DNA of 44,303 nt from Sphingobacteriaceae bacterium UBA2059 (lineage in GTDB: Bacteria; Bacteroidota; Bacteroidia; Sphingobacteriales; Sphingobacteriaceae), in the NCBI GenBank assembly GCA_002332615.1, contig DDAL01000028.1, positions 52,206 through 96,508 of the forward strand, read 5' to 3'. The notes under the pieces were generated by a model, which ran no database searches, had not been told where the DNA came from, and saw only the letters and a list, made by a program, of their open reading frames with translations. The position numbers and the translations under genes were made by a program. Numbering within the stretch: position 1 is the first letter of the stretch; every line of letters starts with the position of its first letter. This document shows positions 8,225-17,038 of the stretch, in pieces.

Positions 8225-9778
8225 ATGCTTGTTATGTTCTGTATTAAACGAAACTTTTTTATCGTCTTTTTATTTATTCATTGTTTTTTTGTAAACGCTC
8301 AGCAGGAACCATCAAATAATACGAAGCTTCCCCGTAATTGGCATCTGCTTTCGTACGACAGCACTGGTTACTATGGTATCGAAGCGGATAAGGCGTATCA
8401 CTATCTGAACGGTTTGTCCTTAAAGCCTGAGAAAGTTACAGTAGCTGTAATCGACGGCGATCTTGACGTACGCCATGAAGATCTTAAGGAACGTATATGG
8501 ATAAATCCACGGCCTGGAGCAAAAGGCTATGTCGGTGACGTGAATGGCTGGAACTTCCTGGGCAATGCCCGGGGGGAGATGTTGTATAAAACGGGAAGTG
8601 AGTCTTTTAGAGAGTACAAGCGTTTGCGACCGGTTTATGAAGGTATAAAACTGGAACAACTTAAAACCAGAAAGCAAAAGGCCGAATATGAGTACTATTT
8701 ACGTATGAAGAAAGAAGCTAAAATAGGCTCCTATCTTCAGTTTGCCAACTATCTTAAAATGGTAGGCGAGGCCTACCGCCGTACTGATTCTCTGGTTCGC
8801 CTGCATTATCCGAAATACAATGTAAACGTTGCTGAGGTGCAGAAAATGACGGTAAAAGACAGTGCAGTTATGGCTGTAGCGGCAGGCTTGTGGCGGTATG
8901 CAGATTCTGTGAAATGGAAGGATGTATACATACGTCAAATGAAGGAGTCGGATCTGGCTGTTAGCAGACTGAAAAGCCTGGACGATTTATCCGGTCCGCG
9001 AGATTTAACGGGCGACCGTTATTCCATGTCGGATAAATATTACGGTAATGCAATACTGACCGACTCGACCTCCTTTCACGGAACGTTTGTAGCGGGTATT
9101 ATCGGAGCTGTACGAGCCAATTCTATGGGCTTGGACGGTATAGCAGATTCGGTGGCCATAATGGGCATAAGAGCCATACCTGATGGAGATGAATATGATA
9201 AAGACGTAGCCATGGCTATACGCTATGCTGTTGATAACGGTGCGAAGATCATTAATATGAGTTTCGGAAAATATCTTTCTCCGAAAAGGGAGTGGGTAGA
9301 CAGGGCGATCCACTATGCGGCTTCGAGGGGTGTGCTTATGATTCATGCAGCCGGCAATAACGGTAAGAATCTGGATTCGGTACAGATATTCCCTTCGGGT
9401 GTAAGGAAAGCTCGGCGATGCCCCTTATTTATACGTGTAGGAGCATCTGGCCCTGACGGGAAAGCTGCAGCGATAAGCAATTACAGCTCTAAGCAAGTGG
9501 ATGTATTTGCCCCCGGAATGCGGATTTACTCGACTGTGCCGGGTGGGTATCACATTGCCGATGGTACCAGCCTGGCTGCCCCGGTAGTATCTGGACTTGC
9601 TGCGTTGATCTGGTCTTATTTTCCGTCCCTGGGGCCTGGCGATGTGGTTGATATAATAAGAAAATCGGTACGTCCAGTGGCTGGCATGGAAAAGCTTTGT
9701 GCAACCGGCGGAATTGTAAACGCATACGAAGCTGTTAAAATTGCGAGCGAGAGGGTTAAAAACAAAAAACGTTCATGA
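8225..9778 (+). CDS. S8-family subtilisin-like serine peptidase, secreted
   Basis: 517 residues with an N-terminal signal peptide (hydrophobic FFIVFLFIHCFFVNAQ). The subtilisin triad is Asp77 in VAVIDGD, His285 in SFHGTFVAG and Ser449 in DGTSLAAP, with the oxyanion-hole Asn378 in HAAGNNG. Asp and His are separated by about 208 residues, far more than in classical subtilisins. The extra region (about 110-270) is rich in charged residues and resembles the insert of other Bacteroidota S8 peptidases as remembered. The stop codon overlaps the next start (ATGA, 9775-9778), so it is translationally coupled to the S9 peptidase. It is the first gene of a six-gene operon with SusC and SusD. Confidence 0.92.
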   Translation: MLVMFCIKRNFFIVFLFIHCFFVNAQQEPSNNTKLPRNWHLLSYDSTGYYGIEADKAYHYLNGLSLKPEKVTVAVIDGDLDVRHEDLKERIWINPRPGAKGYVGDVNGWNFLGNARGEMLYKTGSESFREYKRLRPVYEGIKLEQLKTRKQKAEYEYYLRMKKEAKIGSYLQFANYLKMVGEAYRRTDSLVRLHYPKYNVNVAEVQKMTVKDSAVMAVAAGLWRYADSVKWKDVYIRQMKESDLAVSRLKSLDDLSGPRDLTGDRYSMSDKYYGNAILTDSTSFHGTFVAGIIGAVRANSMGLDGIADSVAIMGIRAIPDGDEYDKDVAMAIRYAVDNGAKIINMSFGKYLSPKREWVDRAIHYAASRGVLMIHAAGNNGKNLDSVQIFPSGVRKARRCPLFIRVGASGPDGKAAAISNYSSKQVDVFAPGMRIYSTVPGGYHIADGTSLAAPVVSGLAALIWSYFPSLGPGDVVDIIRKSVRPVAGMEKLCATGGIVNAYEAVKIASERVKNKKRS

Positions 9779-12084
9779 AGTTAAGACTTGTTTTTTTATT
9801 TATCGTTGTTTTTTGCCGGTTTGCCTTAGGGCAGACAGTTAATTTTTCTGCTGCCGAAAAATATTCATACGACAGCCTGGCAAAGTACCTTCCTTATAGT
9901 TCAGTGGAACCTGTATGGATAAAGGGCTCACAGAAATTCTGGTATAGAACTATAGTTGGCGGCATAAGCAGGTATATACTGGTAGATGCGGCCAGGGCGA
10001 AGAGGAAGGATTTGTTTGATACGGATATACTTGTCGCTAAGCTTGCGAAAACAGGTATAAATGCCACAGCTGCAAACCTATCTGTAAATTCATTGGAGAT
10101 TGACCCCATGGATGAAACACAGCTGAGGTTTTCATATGCAGGAAAAAGGTTAGTGTTTAATACAAGAACCCTTGAGCTGCGCGAAACTGAAAAAGAGAAG
10201 CCTGCTGTAAGTTCTGATAAACGGGTAAGATCTGACCTTCCTTACTGGAAAAAAGTTTCCCCCGATGGTACTTACTCTATCTACGCGTATAAGCACAATC
10301 TTTATCTCGAAAAAAGTCAGGAGCCGGGGGCTGTTGCTCTAACGAAGGACGGAGAGCAGTACTATTCATTCAGCTCTGCGGGAAACAGTGTGGCTGATGA
10401 TAAAAAATACAGTGCTTCTGCTTACTGGTTAAACAGATCGGGAAAGCTGTTTGCGCTCCGCGAAGACAAACGCAAGGTGGCTGATCTGGCTGTGATCAAC
10501 AGTCTTGCAAAGCCGAGACCCGAAATAGTAACTTACAAGTTTCCTATGCCGGGCGACAAGCACGTTGTACAGTATGAAATGTTCTTGTTTGACGCGGCAA
10601 GCGAGGGTGTAAAAAAAATTGATGTATCTAAGTATGACGACCAGAAGATCATCCTTCAGCAAACTCTTGTTAACGGAAGAATGATGCTCTTTGCAGGCGA
10701 TATCAGTTCAAGCGACCGGTATGTTTATTTCCTTCGGCGGAGTCGCACCAATGATCAGATGGATCTTTGCCGTCTTGATGCGTTAAGCGGTAAGGTGGAT
10801 GAACTGATAAGTGAAACCTGTAAACCCCATTTCAATGACCAGCTGTTTAACTGCAGGATACTGAATAACGGAAACGATATTTTATGGTGGTCAGAGCGCA
10901 GCGGCTATGGACAATATTACTTGTATGACAGGAACGGGAAGTTAAAAAAAGTGCTTACACAGGAAAGGTTTGTTGCGGGTGATATACTGTCTATTGATAC
11001 CCTGAAACGATCTTTTGTATTCGAGGGCTACGGGCGCGAAAAAGACATCAATCCTTATTATCGTATGTACTATCGGGTTAATTTTGACGGTTCTGGTTTT
11101 ACGCTCCTTACTCCCGGCAACGGATACCATGACATACGCCTGCAGCAAAACGGTAAGTATATAGTGGATACCTACTCGCGTGTGGACATGCCTGCTGTAA
11201 CTGAGCTTCGAAATTATGATGGCAAACTTATACTAGAACTTGAAAAACAGGATATAAGCGCACTGACTGCTGCGGGCTGGAAGGCGCCGGCAATGCTTAA
11301 GGTAAAAGCATCGGACGGAAAGACAGATCTGTATGGAGTTATGTATACTCCGTTTCATATGAACCCTTCTAAAAAGTATCCGGTAATTAGTAACGTATAC
11401 CCAGGCCCGCAGGAAGATTATATTCCTAAAAAGTTCAGTATTGATGACAACTATAACCAGTCACTTGCAGAGCTGGGATTTGTGGTGGTAAACGTTGCCT
11501 GCCGTGGCAGCAGTCCGTATCGGGGGAGGGAATTTCATTCTCATAGCTATGGCAATTTGCGCGATTATGCGCTGGCCGATGATAAGTATGTACTTGAGGA
11601 ACTTGGTCGCAAATACTCTTTTATGGATATGAGCAGGATAGGCATCTACGGCCATTCCGGAGGTGGCTTCATGTCGGCTACAGCCTTGCTTACTTATCCT
11701 GACTTTTATAAGGTAGCAGTAGCCGCCTCTGGTAATTATGACTCAAATATTTACACACAGTGGTGGGGTGAGACGTATCATGGCGTATGGAAAAATAATG
11801 ATGGCTTTGTAAGCAATATACCATCCACCGCTGATCTTGCCGCCAACCTTAAAGGAAGGCTGCTACTTATAACGGGAGATATGGACCGAAATGTTCATAT
11901 GGCAAATACGCTTCGCCTTGCCGACGCTCTGATTAAGAAGAATAAGCGTTTTGATATGATGGTGCTTCCTGGTAAAGATCATGGGTTGGGCGATAAATAT
12001 TATATCAACTTAGTCAGATATTACTTTTTGGAACATTTACTAAAACATAGAGTCAATGACGTTGACATTATAAATCACAATTAA
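9775..12084 (+). CDS. S9-family prolyl oligopeptidase / dipeptidyl-peptidase IV-like, secreted
   Basis: 769 residues with a signal peptide (LRLVFLFIVVFCRFALGQ). A DPP-IV-type N-terminal beta-propeller spans about 90-500, and an alpha/beta-hydrolase domain about 515-760. The triad is Ser628 in GIYGHSGGGF, Asp704 in TGDMDRNVH and His736 in GKDHGLG. Such enzymes release short, often proline-containing peptides from polypeptide ends. The gene overlaps the S8 peptidase stop by 4 bases and is followed 11 bases later by the SusC gene. This suggests endoproteolysis, exopeptidase trimming and outer-membrane uptake encoded on one transcript. The exact cleavage preference cannot be read from sequence. 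Confidence 0.93.
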   Translation: MKLRLVFLFIVVFCRFALGQTVNFSAAEKYSYDSLAKYLPYSSVEPVWIKGSQKFWYRTIVGGISRYILVDAARAKRKDLFDTDILVAKLAKTGINATAANLSVNSLEIDPMDETQLRFSYAGKRLVFNTRTLELRETEKEKPAVSSDKRVRSDLPYWKKVSPDGTYSIYAYKHNLYLEKSQEPGAVALTKDGEQYYSFSSAGNSVADDKKYSASAYWLNRSGKLFALREDKRKVADLAVINSLAKPRPEIVTYKFPMPGDKHVVQYEMFLFDAASEGVKKIDVSKYDDQKIILQQTLVNGRMMLFAGDISSSDRYVYFLRRSRTNDQMDLCRLDALSGKVDELISETCKPHFNDQLFNCRILNNGNDILWWSERSGYGQYYLYDRNGKLKKVLTQERFVAGDILSIDTLKRSFVFEGYGREKDINPYYRMYYRVNFDGSGFTLLTPGNGYHDIRLQQNGKYIVDTYSRVDMPAVTELRNYDGKLILELEKQDISALTAAGWKAPAMLKVKASDGKTDLYGVMYTPFHMNPSKKYPVISNVYPGPQEDYIPKKFSIDDNYNQSLAELGFVVVNVACRGSSPYRGREFHSHSYGNLRDYALADDKYVLEELGRKYSFMDMSRIGIYGHSGGGFMSATALLTYPDFYKVAVAASGNYDSNIYTQWWGETYHGVWKNNDGFVSNIPSTADLAANLKGRLLLITGDMDRNVHMANTLRLADALIKKNKRFDMMVLPGKDHGLGDKYYINLVRYYFLEHLLKHRVNDVDIINHN

Positions 12085-12095
12085 TTCTCTTTAAT

Positions 12096-15000
12096 ATGAA
12101 AGATAATTCTACGCTTAAATATATTTTTTTGATAGTTACCTTGCTGCTTGCTTTTATGGCAGATCCCTTGTTGGCGCAAGTAAATGCGGAGGCGCTGGTA
12201 AAAGCTTCGGGCGTTGTTAAGGATGAGCAAGGTATGACACTGCCAGGGGCCACAGTAAAGGTGCTTGAAACGGGAAAGACGTTTGCTACCGACGTCAACG
12301 GGCGTTTTTCTATATTGATACCTAAAGGTGCAAGTTTGCAGTTTAGCTTTGTGACCATGCGTCCGCGACAGCTGAAATTTCAGACAAACCAGGATGTAGC
12401 AGTGGTGCTGAAAGCTTATGATGTTTCGCTGGGCGAAGTAGTGGTTACAGGTTATAACCGGACCACCACACGAAGAACTACCGGTTCCATAGGTTCAATT
12501 AAGCCTGAAGACATCAAAGGAAAGCCCTTGGAGTCGCTTGATAAGCTAATTCAGGGTAAAATAGCAGGCGTAAGTGTTTCTTCTATAAGTGGCCGTCCCG
12601 GCGAGGCTGCCAAGATTCGTATTCGTGGCACGAATACGATTACGGGTAACTCTGATCCCTTATGGGTGGTAGACGGGGTACCCTTGCAAAAGGATATTCC
12701 TAATATCTCTACCCGACAGGTTAAAGCAGGTGACTTTAACAGTATTTTTTCCGGGGGTATTGCCGGAATTAATCCGAATGACATTGCCAGCGTAACCGTT
12801 TTGAAGGATGCCTCAGCAGCGGCTATCTATGGTTCGCGTGCGGCGGGAGGTGTTATTGTGGTAACAACCAAGCGGGGTGAAGCCGGTAAAACCAAAGTGA
12901 ACTACGCTACAAACTGGTCTGTGGGTATGAAGCCTGAGCGAAGTGCAAATCTGATGAACTCGGAAGAAAAGCTTGCTTGGGAGCAAAAGCTATGGGATGA
13001 GTTTTCGGCGGAAGGCTTCCGCTCAGATTCTTATTATCCGGTTATAGGCTTAACAGGAATGGTTAGGTCAGGAAAGGGTGAATTTGCGGGCATGACCGTA
13101 CAGGAGAAGGATGCTTATCTTAAACAAGCTTCAACCGTATCAACTGACTGGTTCGATGTGTTGTTTAGAAATTCGGTATCACAAAGCCACTATTTATCAT
13201 TTTCTGGAGGTTCTGATAAGAGTACTCATTATTTATCTATGGGTTATTCTTCTAATAACGGACTTGTAAAGCACACCAGCTACGACCGTTATAACGTGAA
13301 TGCGAAGCTATCGATGACGCCGCATCGCAAATTATCGCTGGGCTTCATAGCTGATATGGCTTATCAGGCATCCAATAGTCCATCGACAAGTCAAAACCCT
13401 TTTAAGTATGCTTACTTTGCAAATCCTTATGAAAAGCTTTATAACGAAGATGGATCGTACAGACCTGACGGAACTTATTTTAACCTGAAACAGGTCAATG
13501 GTGGAGGGTACGACGTCTTTACTCCTCCTAATGGGATAAATATAATGAGGGAAATCAACGAAACCAGTAACGTGGGGAAGAACTTTTCGGGAACGGTAAC
13601 ACTGGATCTTAACTATCGCATAAGCGACGATTTTAAACTTGTTGGTTTGGGCTCTTACTCTTATACCGATAACAGGAGCGATAATATAAATGGAAGATAT
13701 ACAAATGCAGCATGGCGCGACCGACTTTATTTTGAAACTACGGGGAGTACCAGAGCCTATGGTTCTATCACGCAGGCTTCTACCAACAACAGTAGCTATA
13801 TGCTTCGAGGACAGCTTCAGTTTGATAAAGAGCTTAGTAGTAAGCATGCAATAAGTGCTTTGGCAGGTTCTGAAATAAGAAGGCAGGAAGCCAAAAGTAT
13901 TTTTGAGAAACGCTATGGCTATGACGAGGTGACTGGAAATTCATCTATCCCCATACCTCCAAAGCCGATCGGTTCAGAACATGTGGATTATAATGATTTA
14001 ATATCGTATGCCGCAATGGTTGACGGACTGTCTGGACAAACATTTGTTGAGGATGCTTTTGTGTCATTTTATGCATCTGCGGATTATGCCTTCAACAAGA
14101 AATACGTTCCCAGTGCTACCGCCAGGACCGATGGCTCTAACAACTTTGGCAGCAATCAGCAGTTCAATCCTACGTGGTCATTAGGTGCAGCATGGAATAT
14201 TGACCAGGAGCCATTTTTTAAGAGCTTATTGCCTGTGTTCAGCTCGATGATGATACGCCTTGCTACTGGATATACAGGCAACGTAAACAAGAGCGTGTTT
14301 CCGCAGCTGGTGATGGATTACTCGACTTCTTTTCGTAAAACATTTGACGACTATTTCAGAATGGGGGAGATAAGAAATGCTCCAAACAAAAACCTGCGCT
14401 GGGAAAAAACACGTGATTTGAAAGCTTCCGTCGACTTCGGCTTGTTTAAAAGCCGTATAACAGGATCGCTTGAGGCATACACCCGCACAAGTAAAGACCT
14501 TGTAACACGCCTGAGGGTGCCATCTACAACTGGTTTTACTACGCAGGCTTTCAATACTTCGGAAACTGTAAACGAGGGGCTGGAACTTTCTCTAAGCTGG
14601 CTGAACATTAAAACGACGGACTTTTCCTGGCGTACATCTTTAAACGGCGCTTATAACCGAAATACACTTACAAAGTATGCTACTTCTACCGGCACTGGAA
14701 ATCCTTCATCGGGCAATGTGGTTAATTATCCAATAAGTTCCATTTTTGGCGGTAGAATAAGCGGAATTGATGCAGCTACCGGGATTTATAAGTACGTGCT
14801 GAGGCCTGATGCTATAGTAAGCAGTAATGCTGATTTAAGGAACGCTGATAATTATCTTTTTTACCTTGGCACCTCTGTCGCTCCTTTTACAGGCGGATTC
14901 TCGACTTCGGCTACCTATAAAAAGTTCAGCTTAAGTATAGGAGGCAATTATTCCATAGGCAGTAAAATATTGGATAATATAGATGCTCCGGTATCATATA

Positions 15001-15440
15001 TGTCTTTGCAATCTTCATCCTCTTCGCAAAAAGAAACGATACCAACTCAGTATAATGATCTATACCTTGGACATTTAAACAATACTCGCGATCGTATTGA
15101 CTACTGGTCGCCGGAAAACCCAATTGTGAATGCTTATCCGCGGCTGATTGATTACTACGGTAGCCCCCTGGGCCTTTATCTGGATAATCCCACAGCTTCA
15201 ACAATTACTCAGGCTTCCATGCTGGCGAATGTATCTTATCTTAGAATAGGATCGCTTATGTTTTCGTATTCACTTGCCGGGCAGTATCTTAAAAAGCTTC
15301 ATCTTGAATCGTTGGGGCTATCCCTTTCCATGAGTAATCTTCTTACAATAACAAATTATAAAGGTATTGATCCGGAGACTCCGGGAGCCGTATATCCGCT
15401 TACCCGATCAGTGTCTTTTGGTATTAACATAGGCTTTTAA
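12096..15440 (+). CDS. SusC/RagA-family TonB-linked outer-membrane receptor
   Basis: 1114 residues, complete. A signal peptide ends near PLLAQ (residue 28). A carboxypeptidase-regulatory-like domain follows at about 36-110 (GVVKDEQGMTLPGATV), then the TonB box GEVVVTGYN (113-121). The plug domain reads IRIRGTNTITGNSDPLWVVDGVP and TVLKDASAAAIYGSRAAGGVIVVTT. The beta-barrel ends in SVSFGINIGF with the C-terminal Phe typical of outer-membrane barrels. It lacks an STN domain, unlike the receptor at the left edge, and no sigma/anti-sigma pair is adjacent, so FecR-type signalling is unlikely. It pairs with the SusD gene 10 bases downstream. With two peptidases on the same transcript, a peptide cargo (as for RagAB) is a reasonable inference. 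Confidence 0.96.
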   Translation: MKDNSTLKYIFLIVTLLLAFMADPLLAQVNAEALVKASGVVKDEQGMTLPGATVKVLETGKTFATDVNGRFSILIPKGASLQFSFVTMRPRQLKFQTNQDVAVVLKAYDVSLGEVVVTGYNRTTTRRTTGSIGSIKPEDIKGKPLESLDKLIQGKIAGVSVSSISGRPGEAAKIRIRGTNTITGNSDPLWVVDGVPLQKDIPNISTRQVKAGDFNSIFSGGIAGINPNDIASVTVLKDASAAAIYGSRAAGGVIVVTTKRGEAGKTKVNYATNWSVGMKPERSANLMNSEEKLAWEQKLWDEFSAEGFRSDSYYPVIGLTGMVRSGKGEFAGMTVQEKDAYLKQASTVSTDWFDVLFRNSVSQSHYLSFSGGSDKSTHYLSMGYSSNNGLVKHTSYDRYNVNAKLSMTPHRKLSLGFIADMAYQASNSPSTSQNPFKYAYFANPYEKLYNEDGSYRPDGTYFNLKQVNGGGYDVFTPPNGINIMREINETSNVGKNFSGTVTLDLNYRISDDFKLVGLGSYSYTDNRSDNINGRYTNAAWRDRLYFETTGSTRAYGSITQASTNNSSYMLRGQLQFDKELSSKHAISALAGSEIRRQEAKSIFEKRYGYDEVTGNSSIPIPPKPIGSEHVDYNDLISYAAMVDGLSGQTFVEDAFVSFYASADYAFNKKYVPSATARTDGSNNFGSNQQFNPTWSLGAAWNIDQEPFFKSLLPVFSSMMIRLATGYTGNVNKSVFPQLVMDYSTSFRKTFDDYFRMGEIRNAPNKNLRWEKTRDLKASVDFGLFKSRITGSLEAYTRTSKDLVTRLRVPSTTGFTTQAFNTSETVNEGLELSLSWLNIKTTDFSWRTSLNGAYNRNTLTKYATSTGTGNPSSGNVVNYPISSIFGGRISGIDAATGIYKYVLRPDAIVSSNADLRNADNYLFYLGTSVAPFTGGFSTSATYKKFSLSIGGNYSIGSKILDNIDAPVSYMSLQSSSSSQKETIPTQYNDLYLGHLNNTRDRIDYWSPENPIVNAYPRLIDYYGSPLGLYLDNPTASTITQASMLANVSYLRIGSLMFSYSLAGQYLKKLHLESLGLSLSMSNLLTITNYKGIDPETPGAVYPLTRSVSFGINIGF

Positions 15441-15450
15441 CTAAACTGAT

Positions 15451-16830
15451 ATGAACAAAATATCTATTCTTTTGGCGATCCTTCTTGCAATGGGTACATC
15501 ATGTAAAAAGTACCTTGATGTAAAGCCGAACGGAAGGACGGTCCCCAATACAGCCGAAGAGTTTGCCGCTATTGTTCACTCTATACTTAACCGTATAGAT
15601 TATGGTTCCGATGAAACGTTACTTGGCAATAGCACAACCGTACTTGACCTTGAATCTTATTCTGAAAATCTTGACGCAAGCGTGGGGGAGTATAAACCGG
15701 GCATATCTGTAGCTGTCTATGCTGGCTCGCACATTAATAAGCAGCAAAAACGCTATGCCGATCATTATTCAGTAATTAAAGACTGCAATATCATCTTAGC
15801 CAATCTTGAGAATGATGGCAGGGAGCTGAATTCCAACGTTCTGGGTGTGGCCTATGCCATGAGAGCTATTTCATACTATAACTTACTGCGAGAGTACTGC
15901 GGTACTTTTGAGAGTAATGAACAGCCAGGTCTGGCTTTGATTGAAGATTTTGATATGGAAGCCCAGCCTGCTCGTAGCTCATATGGCGAAACTGCCAGCT
16001 TTATTGAGCGGGACCTTAAAAAAGCGATATCATTTCAAGTAAAGCAAGACGTTTTTCGCTTCACTGAAGATGTATCGAGAGCTTATCTGGCTCGTTTATA
16101 CTTTTGGACCGAACAATGGGACAAAGCAGCGGAGGTTGCAGAAGATCTGTTAATAAGGTATCCTTTAGTTAAAGGCGATGAGTACGTCAAGTTAATACAG
16201 TCTAGAAACACGGGCGGCGGCAATGTGTTACTTCGTACATTCTATTTCAGTAATCAGTCTTCAAATATCAATTATGAAAAGTCTATGGAACTTATTCAAA
16301 CCAGGCCGGTGACACGCGAGCTGGTTGAGCTTTTCACTGAAAAGGATCAGGATATTCGCTATACTTTTTATTTCAATAGTCACCGTCTTAGTACCAAGAA
16401 TCTCTTCGCCAACATTCGCACAGATGAAATGTGCCTGATGCTTGCAGAGATCTTTACTCATAAAGGTGATCATGCAAAAGCGTTGAGCTATCTTAATATG
16501 TTGAGAGCACACCGAATTGTTCACTATAAGCCTCTTACTATGACCTCTCTGCCAACTGTAAAAAGTTATAATGTGATTAAGCAGGATGCATCAGGTAAAC
16601 CTCTAAGTGCTTTGATGCAAGCAGTCTTAAACGAACGCAGAAAAGAACTCTATGCTGAAGGAGATCGCTTCTTTGAGCTAAAAAGGAATGGCTCGCCAGA
16701 GTTTTGGGTGGCTTTTAACGGCTTTAAATATACAATGGAGCCCTACCTGTATACATATCCTTTACCTCGTATAGACGTTGAGATTAGTGATGGGCTAGTA
16801 CAAAACCCTGGTTACGAAAAGTTAAAATAA
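15451..16830 (+). CDS. SusD/RagB-family nutrient-binding outer-membrane lipoprotein
   Basis: 459 residues with a lipoprotein signal peptide ending at Cys18 (LAMGTSC-KKYLDVKPNG), the standard SusD opening. An N-terminal SusD-like domain and TPR-like helices follow (AYAMRAISYYNLLREYCG, DVSRAYLARLYFWTEQWDKAAEVAEDLL). The C-terminal RagB part contains LNERRKELYAEGDRFFELKRNG and ends PLPRIDVEISDGLVQNPGYEKL, both family hallmarks. SusD proteins cap the SusC barrel and capture substrate at the cell surface. The gene lies between the SusC gene and a tiny lipoprotein gene that starts 1 base after its stop. Confidence 0.96.
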   Translation: MNKISILLAILLAMGTSCKKYLDVKPNGRTVPNTAEEFAAIVHSILNRIDYGSDETLLGNSTTVLDLESYSENLDASVGEYKPGISVAVYAGSHINKQQKRYADHYSVIKDCNIILANLENDGRELNSNVLGVAYAMRAISYYNLLREYCGTFESNEQPGLALIEDFDMEAQPARSSYGETASFIERDLKKAISFQVKQDVFRFTEDVSRAYLARLYFWTEQWDKAAEVAEDLLIRYPLVKGDEYVKLIQSRNTGGGNVLLRTFYFSNQSSNINYEKSMELIQTRPVTRELVELFTEKDQDIRYTFYFNSHRLSTKNLFANIRTDEMCLMLAEIFTHKGDHAKALSYLNMLRAHRIVHYKPLTMTSLPTVKSYNVIKQDASGKPLSALMQAVLNERRKELYAEGDRFFELKRNGSPEFWVAFNGFKYTMEPYLYTYPLPRIDVEISDGLVQNPGYEKLK

Positions 16831-16831
16831 A

Positions 16832-17032
16832 ATGAAGAAGATATTTTTATTATCAGGTTTAATCTTGTCTTTGGGAAGTGCCTGCGATAAGCCGGACGAT
16901 ACTCCTCCCCGGAAAACGACCTATGAATCGAATTATGTATTGCCAGAGGCTTTTCCTCTGACGGAGCAGGAAAAAGAAATTGTAGAGGAACGGAACGAAG
17001 AGTACGAAAATAGTATCAAATCACTTAAATAA
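16832..17032 (+). CDS. Small lipoprotein of unknown function (66 residues)
   Basis: Not a family I recognise. The lipoprotein signal is clear (KKIFLLSGLILSLGSAC, Cys18), leaving a mature chain of only 49 residues. The first mature residues are CDKPDDTPP; acidic residues right after the cysteine resemble the surface-export signal described for Bacteroidota lipoproteins. The C-terminal half is highly charged and probably helical (PLTEQEKEIVEERNEEYENSIKSLK). It starts 1 base after the SusD stop and ends 6 bases before the next lipoprotein gene, so it is expressed with SusCD. A structural accessory of the SusCD complex is one possibility (inference). Confidence 0.8.
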   Translation: MKKIFLLSGLILSLGSACDKPDDTPPRKTTYESNYVLPEAFPLTEQEKEIVEERNEEYENSIKSLK

Positions 17033-17038
17033 AATAAT

